A stretch of 64,000 nt of DNA from Piscinibacter sp047602365 (GTDB lineage: Bacteria; Pseudomonadota; Gammaproteobacteria; Burkholderiales; Burkholderiaceae_C). The notes beneath the pieces are model-generated. The model worked only from the letters and a program-made list of their open reading frames with translations. It did not search any database and was not told the DNA's origin. The translations under genes were made by a program, and so were the position numbers. Where the stretch lies: assembly GCA_047602365.1 (NCBI GenBank), contig JASGHM010000002.1:62001-126000 (forward strand), written 5' to 3'. This document shows positions 18,109 to 26,497 of the stretch, piece after piece (within the stretch, counting starts at the first letter, position 1; each line of letters starts with the position of its first letter).

Positions 18109-19302
18109 ATGTCGCTGCGAGTCCTGATCGTCACCAACCTGTTCGCCGACCCCTTCAACCCGTCGCGCGCGACCTTCAACCAGCAGCAGTTCGCACGCCT
18201 GGCCAGGCAGCTCGACGTGACGGTGATGGTGCCGGTCTCGTGGCTGGAGATCCTGCGCCAGCCGCTGGCCTACCGGCGCCTTAGGCGCGAGGCGATGCAG
18301 AACTGGCCGTTCGCCGACTACGTGCCCTACTGGTACATCCCGGGGGTCGGCCGCCGGCTGCACGCTGCCTTCCTGTTCGCCTCGCTGGTGCTGCAGCGCC
18401 TGCCGACGCTGTTCATGCGCCGCTGGGACTGCCTGTTCGGCAGCTGGGGCTATCCGGATGCGGTCGCCGTCGCGGCGATCGCGCGCCTGAGCGGCCGGCC
18501 GATGGTTGCCAAGGTGCATGGCTCGGACATCAACGTCTTCGCGCAGGAGCCGGCGCGCGGGCGCCAGATCCGCTGGGCGCTGCGCCAGGCGCGCCACGTG
18601 GTCGCGGTCAGCCAGGCGCTGGCCGGCCGGCTGGTCGAACTCGGCGTCGACAGCGGTCGCATCAGCGTGCTCTACAACGGCGTCGACCCGGCGCGCTTCC
18701 ACCCGGTGCCGCGTGCCGAGGCGCGCCAGGCGCTGGGTTTCGGCGACGACGAGCGCGTCGTGCTCTACGTCGGCAACATTCAGCCGAGCAAAGGCTGCGG
18801 CGAACTGATGCAGGCCTTCCTGCAACTGCGCGAGCGTGTTCCGGGGCTGAAGCTGGTCTACGTCGGCGCCGGCCCGCAGCTGCGCAACCTGACCGAGCAG
18901 GCCGCCGCGGCGGGCGCGGCCGGTGCGGTGCACTTCGCCGGGCGGCTGGCGCACGAGAAGATCGTCCAGTGGTTCGGTGCGGCCGACGTGTTCTGCCTGC
19001 CCAGCCATGCCGAGGGCGTGCCCAACGTGGTGCTCGAGGCGATGGCCTGCGGCACGCCGGTGGTGGCCACGCGGGTCGGCGGCATCCCCGAGGTGTTGCC
19101 CGAGCACGCCGGATTGATGGTGCCGCCGAAGGATCCTGCGGCGCTGGCCGAGGCTTTGTTCACGGCCTTGCGCGCTGCGTGGGATCGCCCTCGGATCACG
19201 GGACATGCACGCAGCTTCGATTGGGATACAAACGTGAATCGGCTGCGCGCCCTGATCGAGGACGCCGCCCAACGGACCGAGCGTCCCCCCTCCACACCAT
19301 GA
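18109..19302 (+). CDS. Glycosyltransferase family 4
   Basis: 397-residue GT-B glycosyltransferase. The start ATG at 18109 opens the Rossmann strand LRVLIVTNLF; the open frame extends further upstream only as a shadow. A glycogen-synthase-like turn, YVGNIQPSKG, and the EX7E motif in HAEGVPNVVLEAMACG (about residue 300) support retaining chemistry. It follows the previous transferase by 13 bp and its stop overlaps the next gene (ATGA), so genes 16953–20489 look like one translational chain. Sugar specificity unknown. Confidence 0.87.
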   Translation: MSLRVLIVTNLFADPFNPSRATFNQQQFARLARQLDVTVMVPVSWLEILRQPLAYRRLRREAMQNWPFADYVPYWYIPGVGRRLHAAFLFASLVLQRLPTLFMRRWDCLFGSWGYPDAVAVAAIARLSGRPMVAKVHGSDINVFAQEPARGRQIRWALRQARHVVAVSQALAGRLVELGVDSGRISVLYNGVDPARFHPVPRAEARQALGFGDDERVVLYVGNIQPSKGCGELMQAFLQLRERVPGLKLVYVGAGPQLRNLTEQAAAAGAAGAVHFAGRLAHEKIVQWFGAADVFCLPSHAEGVPNVVLEAMACGTPVVATRVGGIPEVLPEHAGLMVPPKDPAALAEALFTALRAAWDRPRITGHARSFDWDTNVNRLRALIEDAAQRTERPPSTP

Positions 19303-20489
19303 TCGCCGTCGAGATCGCCTTCTGGCTGGCAGCGCTGGCCATCGTGTACACGTACTTCGCGTACCCGGTGCTGCTGATGATCCTGAGCGCGCTGCGCCAG
19401 TTGCGTGCCGACCTGCGCTATGTCGCGCAGGGCGGGTCGCGCCGTTCCGATCCGGCACTGTCCGCGCAACTGCCGACGGTGGCGGTGCTGGTCGCCGCCT
19501 ACAACGAAGAGCGCCACATCGCCGAGCGCATCCGCAACCTGCTCGCGCTCGACTACCCGGCCGACCGGCTGCGCATCTACATCGGCTCGGACGGCTCGGC
19601 GGACGCCACCAACCGGCTCGTCGAAGAGGCCGGCCACGAGCGCATCGTCTTCCGCCCGTTCCAGCAGCGCCGTGGCAAGCCCTCGGTGATCAACGATCTC
19701 GCCGCGCTGGCGCAGGAGGAGATCCTGGTCTTCACCGACGCCAACACCTCGTTCGAGGCCGACGCGGTGACGCGGCTGGTGCGCCACTTCGGCGACGCCG
19801 GCGTCGGCTGCGTGTGCGGCGAACTGCGCCTGGTCGCCGGCGCGAGCAACGAGAACCCCGACAACGTCTACTGGCGCTACGAGCGCATGCTGAAGTTCTT
19901 CGAGGGCCGCCTGGGCGCGCTGCTCGGTGCCAACGGCGGCGTCTACGCGCTGCGCCGCGAGCACTACCGGCCGATCCCGCCGGACACCATCGTCGACGAC
20001 TTCACCATCTCGGTCGACCTGATCGAGCGCGGCCTGCGCTGCCACTACGACCCCGAGGCGCGCGCCACCGAGGAAATCCCGCCGCGCATCGGCGACGAGT
20101 TCCGCCGCCGCGTGCGCATCGGCATCGGCAACTACCAGGCGCTGCGCCGCCACATCGGGCTGCTCAATCCGCGCCACGGCTATGCGGCGCTGGCCTTCCT
20201 GTCGCACAAGTGCCTGCGCTGGTTCGCGCCGCACTGCATGGTGATCGCGCTGCTGACCAACGCCGTGCTGGCGCTCGTCGGCTCGAGCTTCTGGCAGGTG
20301 ATGCTGGCGCTGCAGCTGGCCTTCTACCTGCTGGCGGCCGTCGGTCACCTGGCCGGCCGCGGCGGCCAGGTGCCGCGCGTGCTGCGCCTGCCGGTGTTCT
20401 TCGTCAGCATGAACATGGCGCTGCTGATCGGTTTCTACCGCTACCTGACCGGCGCCTTCTCCGGCGCCTGGGCGCGGTCGGCGCGCTGA
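19299..20489 (+). CDS. Membrane glycosyltransferase family 2 (cellulose-synthase-like)
   Basis: 396-residue GT-A enzyme with an N-terminal membrane helix (about residues 3–25), a GT2 core (VLVAAYNEERHI, GSDGSADAT, FTDANTS, VDDFTISVDLIERG) and three to four C-terminal helices. The architecture fits processive or membrane-bound GT2 enzymes of EPS loci. An RRRVRIGIGNYQALRR segment stands where the QxxRW motif of processive synthases is usually found, so processivity is doubtful. The ATG overlaps the previous stop. Confidence 0.85.
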   Translation: MIAVEIAFWLAALAIVYTYFAYPVLLMILSALRQLRADLRYVAQGGSRRSDPALSAQLPTVAVLVAAYNEERHIAERIRNLLALDYPADRLRIYIGSDGSADATNRLVEEAGHERIVFRPFQQRRGKPSVINDLAALAQEEILVFTDANTSFEADAVTRLVRHFGDAGVGCVCGELRLVAGASNENPDNVYWRYERMLKFFEGRLGALLGANGGVYALRREHYRPIPPDTIVDDFTISVDLIERGLRCHYDPEARATEEIPPRIGDEFRRRVRIGIGNYQALRRHIGLLNPRHGYAALAFLSHKCLRWFAPHCMVIALLTNAVLALVGSSFWQVMLALQLAFYLLAAVGHLAGRGGQVPRVLRLPVFFVSMNMALLIGFYRYLTGAFSGAWARSAR

Positions 20490-20526
20490 GCAGGACAGAG
20501 AAAGAACAAATGGGAGGGCAGTGTCG

Positions 20527-21711
20527 ATGATGGCGTGGCTGGGATTGCTCGCATTGGCCGTGCTCGGCGGGCTCGCCGTGGTGGCGCGCGAGTTCAAGCG
20601 CAAGAACGCCGACATCTGGCTCGGCTCCTACCTGCGCCGCCGCCTGCCGCCGGCGCCGCCGGGGCCGGTGCACGTGATGTTCTGCTTCGTCGACCACTTC
20701 GAGCCGAAATGGGGCCGGCCGAGCGCCGCGGTCGAGGAACAGCGGGTGCAGACCTGGTGCGACCGCTACGAGGCGCTCGCATCGCGCCACCGCGATGCCG
20801 ACGGCGTGCCGCCGCAGCACACCTTCTTCTATCCGGAAGAGGAGTACGAGAAGCCGCACCTCGACAAGCTCGAAGCGCTGTGCCGCAAGGGCTACGGCGA
20901 GATCGAGGTGCACCTGCACCACGACAACGACACCGCCGACGGCCTGCGCGAGAAGATCCGACGCTTCGGTGCGATCCTGCACGAGCGCCACGGTGCGCTG
21001 CCGCGCGACCCGGCCAGCGGCCAGCTCAAGTTCGGCTTCATCCACGGCAACTGGGCGCTGGACAACTCGCGTCCCGACGGCCGCTGGTGCGGCGTCAACG
21101 ACGAGATCCGCGTGCTCGCCGAGCTCGGCTGCTACGCCGACTTCACGCTGCCTTCGGCGCCGAGCGACACGCAGACCGCGAAGATCAACAGCATCTACTA
21201 CGCCACCGACGACCCGCACCGGCCGTGCTCGCACAACGACGGCGTCGACGTGCAGGTCGGCAAGAAGGAAAGCGGCGACCTGATGATCGTGCAGGGGCCG
21301 CTGGCGCTGAACTGGCGCCGCCGCAAGTGGGGCCTGGTGCCGCGCATCGAGAACGCCGACGTGCGCGCCTCCAGCCCGCCGACCGGCGACCGCGTCGATC
21401 TGTGGGTGCGCCAGCACATCCATGTGCAGGGCCGGCCCGAGTGGCTGTTCGTCAAGGTGCACACCCACGGCGCGCAGGAGAACGACATGGAGACGCTGCT
21501 CGGCGCGCCGGCGGACGCGATGTTCAGCCACCTCGAGCGCCACTACAACGACGGCCAGCGCTACGTGCTGCACTACGTCAACGCGCGCGAGCTCTACAAC
21601 ATCGCCAAGGCCGCCGAGCACGGGCTGGCGGGCAACCCGGCCGACTACCGCGACTACGTGCTGCCCCGGCCGGCGGCCAGTCGCGCCGCGACAAGCTCTC
21701 TGGCCGCCTGA
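20527..21711 (+). CDS. Deacetylase-like (beta/alpha-barrel) membrane-anchored protein of unknown activity
   Basis: 394-residue protein with an N-terminal signal anchor (about residues 3–20) and a periplasmic domain. Metal-ligand-like clusters include FCFVDHFEPKW, EVHLHHDNDT, FIHGNWALDNSRPDGRWC and VKVHTHGAQEND. The pattern (Asp-His early, His-x-His in the middle, late His) recalls the NodB polysaccharide deacetylase superfamily, but the TFDDG motif is absent, so the activity is not assured. The ATG at 20527 sits 8 bp after GGGAGGG; a GTG at 20521 is possible but too close to that site. Followed 1 bp later by a true NodB-type deacetylase gene. Confidence 0.6.
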   Translation: MMAWLGLLALAVLGGLAVVAREFKRKNADIWLGSYLRRRLPPAPPGPVHVMFCFVDHFEPKWGRPSAAVEEQRVQTWCDRYEALASRHRDADGVPPQHTFFYPEEEYEKPHLDKLEALCRKGYGEIEVHLHHDNDTADGLREKIRRFGAILHERHGALPRDPASGQLKFGFIHGNWALDNSRPDGRWCGVNDEIRVLAELGCYADFTLPSAPSDTQTAKINSIYYATDDPHRPCSHNDGVDVQVGKKESGDLMIVQGPLALNWRRRKWGLVPRIENADVRASSPPTGDRVDLWVRQHIHVQGRPEWLFVKVHTHGAQENDMETLLGAPADAMFSHLERHYNDGQRYVLHYVNARELYNIAKAAEHGLAGNPADYRDYVLPRPAASRAATSSLAA

Positions 21712-21712
21712 C

Positions 21713-22744
21713 ATGGCCGGCAAGCGCGACATGGCCGCGCAGCTGATCGTCAGGTCGGGCTTGGCGCGGCCGCTGGCGGCGGCCTACGAAGCGAGCTGCC
21801 ACCGGCTGCGCGTGCTGGCCTACCACCGCGTGCTGCCGCGCGAGGCCGAGCCTGGCTTCTCCTACGACATCGAGCTGGTCAGTGCCTGGCAGGACGAGTT
21901 CGACTGGCAGGTGCGCTACCTGGCCAAGCACCACGAGGTCATCACCTGTCACGATCTGGCCGCGCTGATCGACGCCGGCCGGCCGGTCCCGCGCAACGCG
22001 GTGATCATCACCTTCGACGACGGCTACCGCGACAACCACGACATCGCGCTGCCGATCCTGCGCAGCCACGGCGTGCCGGCGGTGATCTTCGTCGCCTCCG
22101 GCTACATGGGCAGCCGCGAGACCTACTGGTACGACCGCCTGGTGCACCAGATGCTCACCGTGGAGCAGGCCGCGCTGCCGATGCCCGGAGGCGCTCCGGC
22201 GCTCGTGGTCGGCGGCGGCGAGGCACATCGTCGCCGCGCAGCCTACGCGGCGCTCAAGCATCTCAAGGTGCTGCCCGATGCGGAGCGCCGCGACACGCTC
22301 GAGCGCTGGCGCGTGGCCATGGGGGCCGCGGAGCACGACGAGTTCCAGGGCCTCGACGGCCCGATGGACTGGGCCGAGGTGCGCGCGCTGTCGGAGGCCG
22401 GCATCGAGATCGGCTCGCACTCGGTGTCGCACCCGGTGCTGGCGCAGGTCACCGACGACGCGCAGCTCGAACGCGAACTGGTCGATTCCAAGGCCGAGAT
22501 CGAGGCGCGCGTCGGCCGGCCGGTGGTCTCGCTGGCCTATCCGGTCGGCGGCCCTGGCGCCTACAGCGAGCGAGTCGTCGGCGTCGCGCGCCGGGCCGGC
22601 TACCGCTTCGGCTTCACCTACGAGACCGGCGTGATCGATCCGCAGCGCATGGATGCCTTCCGCCTGCGCCGCCTTGCCGTGGAACGCTACATCTCGCGCG
22701 ACCGCTTCCGCGCGATGCTGGCGATGCCGCCGCTGTTCACCTGA
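21713..22744 (+). CDS. Polysaccharide deacetylase (NodB homology)
   Basis: 343 residues. NodB motif 1 is VIITFDDGYRDNHDIALPIL near residues 97–116 and motif 2 is IGSHSVSHPVL. A later SLAYPVGG segment matches motif 3. It probably removes N- or O-acetyl groups from the EPS. No obvious signal peptide (the N-terminus is basic and moderately polar), so it may act in the cytoplasm or be membrane-associated. The start at 21713 lies 1 bp after the previous stop. Last gene of the first EPS transcription block. Confidence 0.87.
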   Translation: MAGKRDMAAQLIVRSGLARPLAAAYEASCHRLRVLAYHRVLPREAEPGFSYDIELVSAWQDEFDWQVRYLAKHHEVITCHDLAALIDAGRPVPRNAVIITFDDGYRDNHDIALPILRSHGVPAVIFVASGYMGSRETYWYDRLVHQMLTVEQAALPMPGGAPALVVGGGEAHRRRAAYAALKHLKVLPDAERRDTLERWRVAMGAAEHDEFQGLDGPMDWAEVRALSEAGIEIGSHSVSHPVLAQVTDDAQLERELVDSKAEIEARVGRPVVSLAYPVGGPGAYSERVVGVARRAGYRFGFTYETGVIDPQRMDAFRLRRLAVERYISRDRFRAMLAMPPLFT

Positions 22745-22764
22745 GCGTCACGAAACCGATGTCG

Positions 22765-22783
22765 CCCCCCTAGATGCTGGGGG
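22765..22783. promoter_or_regulatory. C6–N8–G5 inverted repeat
   Basis: CCCCCC, centre TAGATGCT, then GGGGG, in the 150 bp gap before the dehydrogenase–cytochrome lipoprotein gene. It resembles the runs at 8317, 31946 and 47503. It could be an operator, or part of the end of the upstream transcript. Confidence 0.3.
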
Positions 22784-22894
22784 CTGGCAGCCGCCTTCGG
22801 GCCGCTGGCGGGATTCGTGTCGCATCGCAGGCATATCATCCCGCCGATCAGCCAGAGAAGGCCGGCGCCGGCGCGCCGCTGCGAGGGGAATTCG

Positions 22895-25800
22895 ATGTTC
22901 GGCAAGATCAGGGTCTGGGGTTCGCTGTCGCTGTGCCTGCTGCTGCTCGCCTGTGGTGGTGGCGGCGGCGGCGATGGCGGTGGTGGCGGCGGGCAGACGC
23001 ACACGCTGAACGTGACCGTCACCGGCAGCGGCGGCAGCGTCACTTCGTCACCGGCCGGCATCGACTGCAGCAGCGCCAGCGGCAGCGATTGCAGCGAGAC
23101 CGTCGCGGAAGGCGACGTGGTCACCTTGAGCGCCGCGCCGGCTGCGGGCTGGCGTTTCGTCGGCTGGACGGGCACCGGCGGTGCCTGCAGCGCTGCCGCG
23201 AGCTGCGCGCTGACGATGAGCGCCGACCGTTCGGTCCAGGCGACCTTCGCGCAGACCACCTTCACGCTGTCGGTGACTTCGCCGGCCGGGCAGGGCACGG
23301 TGACCTCCGACCCCACGGGCATCGACTGCAGCGGCGCCACCGACTGCGGCGCGAGTTATGCCTACGGTACCACCGTCACGCTGACCGCGGTGCCGGCCAC
23401 CGGCTACGAGTTCAGCGGCTGGAGCGGCGACTGCAGCGGCACCGCGCCCTGCCACCTCTCGATGACCGCCAACCGCAGTGCGACGGCGGCCTACACGGCG
23501 CTGCCGCCGGGCAACCGCGGCCTGACCGTGATCGTCAGCGGCGCCGGCTCGGTGAGTTCGAACATCGGCGGCATCGACTGTCCGGAAACCGACTGCACCG
23601 CCAGCGTGGTGCAGAACACGCCGATCACGCTGACCGCGACGCCGCAGTCCGGCGCCAGCTTCCTCGGCTGGAGCGGCGGTGGCTGCTCGGGCACGGCACT
23701 CAGCTGCACGGTGCCGATGTCGGCCACGGTGGCGGTCACCGCGAGCTTCTCGGTGGTCACACGCTCGCTCGGCGTGACGCTCGCCGGTGCGGGCAGCGGC
23801 TCGGTCAGCTCGGCACCCGCGGGCATCTCGTGCGGCAGCACCTGCAGCGCGTCGTTCGCACAGAACGTCACCGTGACGCTGACGGCCACGGCTGCCTCCG
23901 GCTCGCTGTTCGGCGGCTGGAGCGGCGACTGCAGCGGCACCGGCACCTGCACCGTGAGCATGAGCGCGGCACGCAGCGTGACCGCCACCTTCGTGCTGGC
24001 GCGCACGCTGACGGTGACGACGAGCGGCACCGGCGCCGGCACCGTCAGCTCCACGCCGGCCGGCATCAGCTGCGGCACCGACTGCTCGCAGCGTTATGCC
24101 GACGGCACCAGCGTCACGCTCAGCGCTGCGCCGGCCAGCGGCTCGACCTTCGCCGGCTGGGGCGGCGCCTGCAGCGGTACCGGCAGCTGCACGGTGAGCA
24201 TGAGCGCGGCGCGCAGCGTCAGCGCGACCTTCAACGGCAGCACCGGCAGCAGCATCGGGCTGGACACGCGGCCGAGCAACACCACCTGCTTCGCTTTCGA
24301 TCCGCCGACCAGCAGCACCGCCAGCCTGACGCTGTCGCGCGCCTTCGCCAACCTGAGCTTCACGCAGCCGATCGCGATGCTGCAGGCGCCTGGCGACAGC
24401 ACGCGCTGGTTCGTCGTCGAGAAGAGTGGCGTGGTGCGCGTGTTCGACAACAGCGCCGGGGTGACCAGCTCGTCGGTGTTCATCGACATCACCAGCCGCA
24501 TCACCACCGCCGGCGAGCTCGAGGCCGGCCTGCTCGGCATGGCCTTCGACCCCAACTTCGGCACCGGCAGCGGCAAGAACCAGAACTTCTACCTCTTCTA
24601 CAGCGGTGCGCCCAATTCCGGCTACCGGCTGCGCTCGAAGATCTCGCGTTTCACGGCGAACTCGACGGCCACGTCGGCCAACGTTTCCTCCGAGGTCAAC
24701 CTGCTCGGCCTGGACAAGCTGGAGAGCAACCACAACGGCGGCAACATCGCCTTCGGTCCGGACGGCTACCTCTACGCCGGCTTCGGTGACGGCGGCGGCG
24801 ACCCGAACCCGCAGGCACGCGACGACAAGTACCTGTTCGGCAAGATGATCCGCATCGACCCGAACGCGACCACCGGCAGCGTGCCCTACGCGATCCCGTC
24901 GGACAACCCGAATGCCGGCCAGGCGCTGTGCAACGCCACCGGGCGCGGCGGTGCGAACAACTGCCCCGAGGTGTGGGCGCGTGGCCTGCGCAACCCGTGG
25001 CGCTGGAGCTTCGACCGCAGCAACGGCCGCATGTGGATCGGCGACGTCGGCTGGGGCAGCTTCGAGGAGGTCAACATCGGCGCGCGCAATGCCGACTACG
25101 GCTGGCCGACCACCGAGGGCTACTGCACCTCCGGCTGCAGCGGCATCACCGACCCGGTCTACGCGGTGCCGCGCGGCGATGGCCAGTCGATCACCGGCGG
25201 CTATGTCTATCGCGGCACGCAGACCACCGACTTGGCCGGCCAGTACATCTTCACCGACTTCGGCAGCGGCGTGTTCGGCGCGATTGGCCCGCCGAGCACC
25301 TACACCTACCGCGAGCTGATCTCGGCGGACTACACGCGTTCGCCGTCCTCGTTCGGCCAGGGCAACGACGGCGAGCTGTACGTGCTGCTGTTCAGCGCCG
25401 GCACGATCCAGAAGCTGAACTTCTCGACCGGCGGCGGCGGTGGCGGTCCCATCGTGCCGACGCTGCTGTCGCAGACCGGTTGTGCGGCCAGCAACCCGCT
25501 GAACCCGTCGGCGGGCATGGTCGGCTACGAGATCAACGCGCCGTTCTGGTCGGACAACGCGGTCAAGACGCGCTATTTCGCGCTGCCCAGCAGCGGCGCG
25601 TTCGGCACCGCCAGCGACGGCGACTGGACCACCCCGGCGCGCAGCGTCATCCGCAAGGACTTCCGCCTCAACGGGCAGATGATCGAGACGCGCCTGCTGA
25701 TGCGCCAGTCCAACGGCGACTGGGCCGGCTACACCTACGAGTGGAACAGCGGCCAGACCGACGCGACGCTGGTCGACACCGCCGGCAAGGACGTCACCAT

Positions 25801-26368
25801 CGGCAGCCAGACCTGGAGCTACCCGAGCCGTGCGCAATGTCTGCAGTGCCACACGCAGGCGGCCGGCTTCAGCCTCGGCCTCGAGACGCAGCAGATGAAC
25901 CGCTCGACGACCTATGCGCAGACCGGCCGCACCGCCAATCAGCTGAGCACGCTGAGCGCCTCGGCGATCGGCATGCTGACGCCGCAGGTCAGCGACCCGA
26001 CGGCGCAGCCCAAGCTGTCCGACCCGGCGGGCAGCGATGCCCTGGGCGCACGCGCCCGTGCCTGGCTGCACACCAACTGCGCGATGTGCCACCGGCCGAG
26101 CGGGCCGACGCCGGTGTCGCTGAACCTGCTGAATTCGGCGACGCTGGCGGCGACCAACACCTGCAACGTCGATCCGACCCGCGGTGACCTCGGTTTGAGC
26201 AATGCCAAGATCATCGCGCCCGGGCTGCCCGACAGTTCGGTGCTGCTGGCACGCGCGAACAGCCGCGATGTGTCGGTGCAGATGCCGCCGGTGGGCAGCC
26301 ACATCGTCGATGCGACCGGGGTCGCGCTGCTGCGCAGCTGGATCACGTCGCTGACGAGCTGCAACTGA
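22895..26368 (+). CDS. Lipoprotein: InlB-like repeats + PQQ-type sugar dehydrogenase + c-type cytochrome
   Basis: 1157 residues. A lipobox (LLLLAC, Cys about residue 17) is followed by a Gly run. Five tandem repeats of about 80 residues, each ending in a GWSG-Cys-...-VTATF block with paired Cys, span about 23000–24237 (divergent InlB B-repeat type, known as adhesion or carbohydrate-contact modules). From about residue 470 a glucose/sorbosone dehydrogenase propeller follows (GLLGMAFDPNFG, NHNGGNIAFGPDGYLYAG, GDVGWGSFEEVN). The C-terminal 310 residues carry two haem sites, CLQCH and CAMCH, in a domain like the SO_2930/HNE_0200 diheme cytochromes. The start is the ATG at 22895 at the signal peptide. 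It should oxidise a sugar at the cell surface and pass electrons internally; partner and substrate are unknown. Confidence 0.82.
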   Translation: MFGKIRVWGSLSLCLLLLACGGGGGGDGGGGGGQTHTLNVTVTGSGGSVTSSPAGIDCSSASGSDCSETVAEGDVVTLSAAPAAGWRFVGWTGTGGACSAAASCALTMSADRSVQATFAQTTFTLSVTSPAGQGTVTSDPTGIDCSGATDCGASYAYGTTVTLTAVPATGYEFSGWSGDCSGTAPCHLSMTANRSATAAYTALPPGNRGLTVIVSGAGSVSSNIGGIDCPETDCTASVVQNTPITLTATPQSGASFLGWSGGGCSGTALSCTVPMSATVAVTASFSVVTRSLGVTLAGAGSGSVSSAPAGISCGSTCSASFAQNVTVTLTATAASGSLFGGWSGDCSGTGTCTVSMSAARSVTATFVLARTLTVTTSGTGAGTVSSTPAGISCGTDCSQRYADGTSVTLSAAPASGSTFAGWGGACSGTGSCTVSMSAARSVSATFNGSTGSSIGLDTRPSNTTCFAFDPPTSSTASLTLSRAFANLSFTQPIAMLQAPGDSTRWFVVEKSGVVRVFDNSAGVTSSSVFIDITSRITTAGELEAGLLGMAFDPNFGTGSGKNQNFYLFYSGAPNSGYRLRSKISRFTANSTATSANVSSEVNLLGLDKLESNHNGGNIAFGPDGYLYAGFGDGGGDPNPQARDDKYLFGKMIRIDPNATTGSVPYAIPSDNPNAGQALCNATGRGGANNCPEVWARGLRNPWRWSFDRSNGRMWIGDVGWGSFEEVNIGARNADYGWPTTEGYCTSGCSGITDPVYAVPRGDGQSITGGYVYRGTQTTDLAGQYIFTDFGSGVFGAIGPPSTYTYRELISADYTRSPSSFGQGNDGELYVLLFSAGTIQKLNFSTGGGGGGPIVPTLLSQTGCAASNPLNPSAGMVGYEINAPFWSDNAVKTRYFALPSSGAFGTASDGDWTTPARSVIRKDFRLNGQMIETRLLMRQSNGDWAGYTYEWNSGQTDATLVDTAGKDVTIGSQTWSYPSRAQCLQCHTQAAGFSLGLETQQMNRSTTYAQTGRTANQLSTLSASAIGMLTPQVSDPTAQPKLSDPAGSDALGARARAWLHTNCAMCHRPSGPTPVSLNLLNSATLAATNTCNVDPTRGDLGLSNAKIIAPGLPDSSVLLARANSRDVSVQMPPVGSHIVDATGVALLRSWITSLTSCN

Positions 26369-26376
26369 GGATGACG

Positions 26377-26393
26377 CCACCCGACGGGGGTGG
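26377..26393. promoter_or_regulatory. Inverted repeat CCACCC–N5–GGGTGG
   Basis: Perfect 6 bp arms just after the stop of the preceding lipoprotein gene. May be a weak transcript-end hairpin or part of the control region of the lyase gene at 26498. No T-tract follows. Confidence 0.3.
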
Positions 26394-26407
26394 ATACGTC
26401 TGGAAAC

Positions 26408-26458
26408 GTCACCAGGCCGAAAGTGGTGACCATTCCGCGTGGCGTTTCGACGCGGAAT
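26408..26458. promoter_or_regulatory. Two inverted repeats upstream of the first lyase gene
   Basis: The first is GTCACC (26408–26413), 11 bp, GGTGAC (26425–26430). The second is ATTCCGCGT (26432–26440), 9 bp, ACGCGGAAT (26450–26458). Both have perfect arms and lie 40–90 bp before the start codon at 26498. The 9 bp pair may be an attenuator-like hairpin, the first a regulator site. Function not known. Confidence 0.4.
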
Positions 26459-26497
26459 GACGCGGGGCACCGACCCCGCGGGCTTGTGAGGTTCTTG

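Noticed and set aside
23048..26470. Long antisense open frame opposite the dehydrogenase–cytochrome gene
   Set aside because: Low-complexity Ala/Arg/Gly sequence with no domain; the plus-strand frame has haem sites and a lipobox.
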